Origin: Cylindrospermum stagnale PCC 7417
GTDB taxonomy: Bacteria > Cyanobacteriota > Cyanobacteriia > Cyanobacteriales > Nostocaceae
Assembly: GCF_000317535.1 (NCBI RefSeq)
Contig: NC_019757.1
Span: 657,001 to 721,000, forward strand
Direction of reading: 5' to 3'
Length of the DNA stretch: 64,000 nt
The notes beneath the pieces are model-generated. The model did no database searches. It was not told where the DNA came from and worked only from the letters and a program-made list of their open reading frames with translations. The first letter of the stretch is position 1. Each line of letters starts with the position of its first letter. This document shows, piece by piece, positions 62,056 to 64,000 of this stretch. A program made the position numbers and the translations under genes.

Positions 62056-63477
62056 TTATCTCACTTTCAGCGGTAAGCAAATCGTAAAAATTGCCCCCTG
62101 ATTGGCTGTGCTGCTGGCTGTGATGCTACCATGATGAGCTTCGATAATCCGCTTGGCGATCGCTAATCCCAGTCCGTTACCATTACCTTGACGGGAGGGA
62201 TTTGTGGTGTAAAACTGCTCAAAAATCCGAGGTAAATCATGCTCACTGATACCCGTCCCCTGGTCTTTAATTCTCACAACTGCTAGATTCCCCTCGTTGT
62301 ACCCAGAAATAAAAATCTGGGAATTGGGTAAAGAATGTTTGATGGCATTGTCCAGCACATTTAAAACAGCTTGTAATAACCGCTCCGGATCGCCTTGTAT
62401 CAGTAAGTCAACCACATTTACTCGCGCAGATATGCCGATTGTTTGCATCCGGGGTTCCATTGCACCAACAGCACGGTTAATCAGGCCAAGCAGTGAGATG
62501 GGTTGTTGTTCCAATTGATAGACACCCGCTTCCAAGCGTCCTAAATCGAGCAAGTCATGAATCAGTCGTGATAAGCGTTTAATCTCGTTCTCGATAGTTT
62601 GGAAAAAGCGATCGCGCAATTCCGGTTCTTCATAAGCTCCACTTCTCAATGCGTCTACCGTTACCTGAACATTGCTGATGGGTGTGCGAAGTTCGTGAGA
62701 CACATTTGCTAAAAAAACCCGTCGCTCTTGATCAAGGGAAGCTAACCTTTCACTCATCCGGTTTAGCTCTGTCGCTAACTGATCTAACTCATTGTTTTCA
62801 TGAATCTCAAGCTTATCGCCAAAATGGCCACTACCCAAGCGAATCGCAAAGTTCCGCATAGTTTCAATTGGTTTTGAGAGACTGCGAGCAAAACGAGTGC
62901 TAATCAGCGCACAGAGCAAGATTGTTAGCGCTAGCGTCCCCAACACACTCCAAATCACTCTAGTAAACTGATTCTGAACCTGATTTAGAGTGATAGACAA
63001 TCGCACTACACCCAGTAGTTGACCGTCACGCACAATTGGTCTAGCAACATAGAGGCGATCTTCATTTGTTAAAACTCCTTTTGAAAAACCTTGTTCTATA
63101 CGATTTTGCAGAGCTGCCGACACACCAGAAACCTGGTACCAGTTTGTGACCTTTTTATCGCCATTTGGGTCAGAAGTGGCTAGCAGACGACCTTGTTGAT
63201 TAAAAATGCGGAGAGTCACATTTTGTGGCGCACCATACCGCTGCACCAACACCTCTACTTTCTGAAGATTTTGTTCTGCTAAGGCATCTGCTGCACTCTG
63301 GCTTAAGGCATTTGTCCAGTTATCCAAATCCATTTGTCGCGATCGCATGAAGTAGGCATAAAATGACCACAGGATGTAGCCTGCCATCAAAGAAGTTCCT
63401 AAGGTTATCAGTAGCAGGTATGTGGCTAACAGCTTGGTATGAATGGTATTTAACTTTATACTTGGCAACCAGCCCAT
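62056..63477 (-). CDS. Membrane sensor histidine kinase
   Basis: A 473-residue kinase with TM1 (about 14-39), an extracytoplasmic sensor (about 40-170), TM2 (about 173-194), a HAMP domain (RFARSLSKPIETMRNFAIRL), HisKA with SHELRTPIS (His261), and the ATPase domain with LNVLDNAIKHS, KDQGTGIS and GNGLGLAIAKR. It phosphorylates the receiver protein encoded 8 bases upstream, in the same operon. The stimulus is unknown; cell-envelope or ionic signals are common for this class. Confidence 0.93.
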   Translation of the reverse strand: MGWLPSIKLNTIHTKLLATYLLLITLGTSLMAGYILWSFYAYFMRSRQMDLDNWTNALSQSAADALAEQNLQKVEVLVQRYGAPQNVTLRIFNQQGRLLATSDPNGDKKVTNWYQVSGVSAALQNRIEQGFSKGVLTNEDRLYVARPIVRDGQLLGVVRLSITLNQVQNQFTRVIWSVLGTLALTILLCALISTRFARSLSKPIETMRNFAIRLGSGHFGDKLEIHENNELDQLATELNRMSERLASLDQERRVFLANVSHELRTPISNVQVTVDALRSGAYEEPELRDRFFQTIENEIKRLSRLIHDLLDLGRLEAGVYQLEQQPISLLGLINRAVGAMEPRMQTIGISARVNVVDLLIQGDPERLLQAVLNVLDNAIKHSLPNSQIFISGYNEGNLAVVRIKDQGTGISEHDLPRIFEQFYTTNPSRQGNGNGLGLAIAKRIIEAHHGSITASSTANQGAIFTICLPLKVR

Positions 63478-63485
63478 GATTTAGA

Positions 63486-63854
63486 TTAATCCCCAGAACG
63501 ACGGCGCAACACTGCTTTTACTCGTGCCAGCAGTTCACGGGTGTTAAATGGCTTGGTGACATAATCATCTGCTCCTGCTTCCAAGCCCCAAATTTTATCA
63601 ATATCCTGATCTTTAGCTGTTAGCATGACGATCGGAACATCTGAAAACGCCCGAATTCGCCAACAAACTTCCATACCGCTAACCTCTGGTAGCATCAGGT
63701 CAAGCAAAATTACATCCGGCACTTCTTTGTGGAACTGTTTGATGGCACTATGCCCATCTGCTGCTGTTGTCACGGTATAACCTTCTTTTTGCAGCGTGTA
63801 GGTAAGGCTCTCGCGTAAGGATACTTCGTCATCCACCAGTAAGACGTGCGGCAT
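63486..63854 (-). CDS. Receiver-only response regulator
   Basis: A 122-residue receiver domain: acidic pocket DDE (8-10), phosphoacceptor Asp52 in LLDLMLPEVSG, Thr/Lys in MLTAKD and VTKPF. The sequence up to VKAVLRRRSGD is that of OmpR/PhoB-type regulators, but a stop follows where the linker to the winged-helix output domain should start. The kinase gene begins 8 bases later, so no output domain is encoded. It may act by protein contact or as a phosphate relay. Confidence 0.9.
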   Translation of the reverse strand: MPHVLLVDDEVSLRESLTYTLQKEGYTVTTAADGHSAIKQFHKEVPDVILLDLMLPEVSGMEVCWRIRAFSDVPIVMLTAKDQDIDKIWGLEAGADDYVTKPFNTRELLARVKAVLRRRSGD

Positions 63855-64000
63855 TTTACTTTAGCATTAACTGTTAATTTTAGCCTGTCAAGAAGTTGCT
63901 TTTCTGGCATCCATCCTAGGGTACACATGACTTGTAAAAGGCGAAAAAGGCGAAAAAGGCGATCGCATACAGCAATGGGTATGCGCCGGTTATAGTGCAA
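63855..64000. other. Window end, promoter side of the two-component operon
   Basis: 146 bases before the window edge. They contain GGCGAAAAA repeated three times and a HIP1 octamer (GGCGATCGCA). Nothing else is seen. Confidence 0.4.

Noticed and set aside
63770-64000. A 76-codon minus-strand frame at the window end
   Set aside because: It overlaps the receiver gene in another frame, whose start and motifs are clear.

Overview
The window looks like chromosomal DNA of a filamentous, probably heterocyst-forming cyanobacterium (Nostocales, Nostoc-like). The reasons are frequent HIP1 octamers (GCGATCGC), short heptanucleotide tandem arrays of the STRR type, a stand-alone sucrose-phosphate phosphatase, a red-chlorophyll-catabolite-reductase-like protein, many dispersed palindromic repeats, and large WD40/STAND and multi-PAS signalling proteins. 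All identifications were made by reading the sequence; no database search was run.

Layout. 1-5.2 kb: a broken gene tail, an orphan Phd-type antitoxin, then xseA-xseB, sucrose-phosphate phosphatase, ruvA and bioF in close head-to-tail order. 5.6-9.7 kb: one large membrane hybrid histidine kinase. 9.9-20.3 kb: an accessory metabolic neighbourhood with a Uma2 nuclease, an isocitrate-lyase/PEP-mutase family enzyme, an RCCR-like protein, a nitrilase-fold protein lacking its catalytic Cys and Lys, an aldehyde dehydrogenase, a DUF3598 lipocalin-like protein, a histidyl-tRNA synthetase, a three-gene methyltransferase operon, a second NTF2-like protein and relics. 20.5-27.6 kb: a 1729-residue STAND-type NTPase with nine nearly identical WD40 repeats, bracketed by two copies of one dispersed repeat and followed (upstream in its own direction) by a second P-loop ATPase. 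This is the best candidate for a recognition or defence system.

27.7-38.6 kb: mostly minus-strand genes. They are an MFS transporter, MoeB-rhodanese with a JAMM peptidase and a four-helix-bundle protein, two tandem Tat-exported beta-carbonic anhydrases, a LivF/NatE-type ABC ATPase, a bacterial ferredoxin, hisZ, a J-domain/TPR protein, an inositol-monophosphatase-family enzyme, a staphylococcal-nuclease-like lipoprotein and a plant-type ferredoxin. 38.9-42.5 kb: tRNA-Ser(GGA), a Rieske protein, a Tat-exported PhoX-like protein, a double-GNAT protein and two small genes. 42.5-52 kb: PBP1C, a VWA protein, a DUF1350 protein, an unknown coiled-coil protein and a decaying VIT/VWA gene. 52-64 kb: a 5'-nucleotidase and a nucleoside hydrolase, an alpha-2-macroglobulin-like lipoprotein, a small secreted protein and a two-component pair whose regulator has no output domain.

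A theme of the window is repeat activity. Three heptamer arrays each run into the start codon of the gene beside them. Palindromic, MITE-like elements with GATCCCC/GGGGATC ends occur in several intergenic gaps and have grown internal 32- or 33-bp tandem arrays. Repeat-derived sequence has also entered coding regions in frame (the STAND NTPase and PBP1C).
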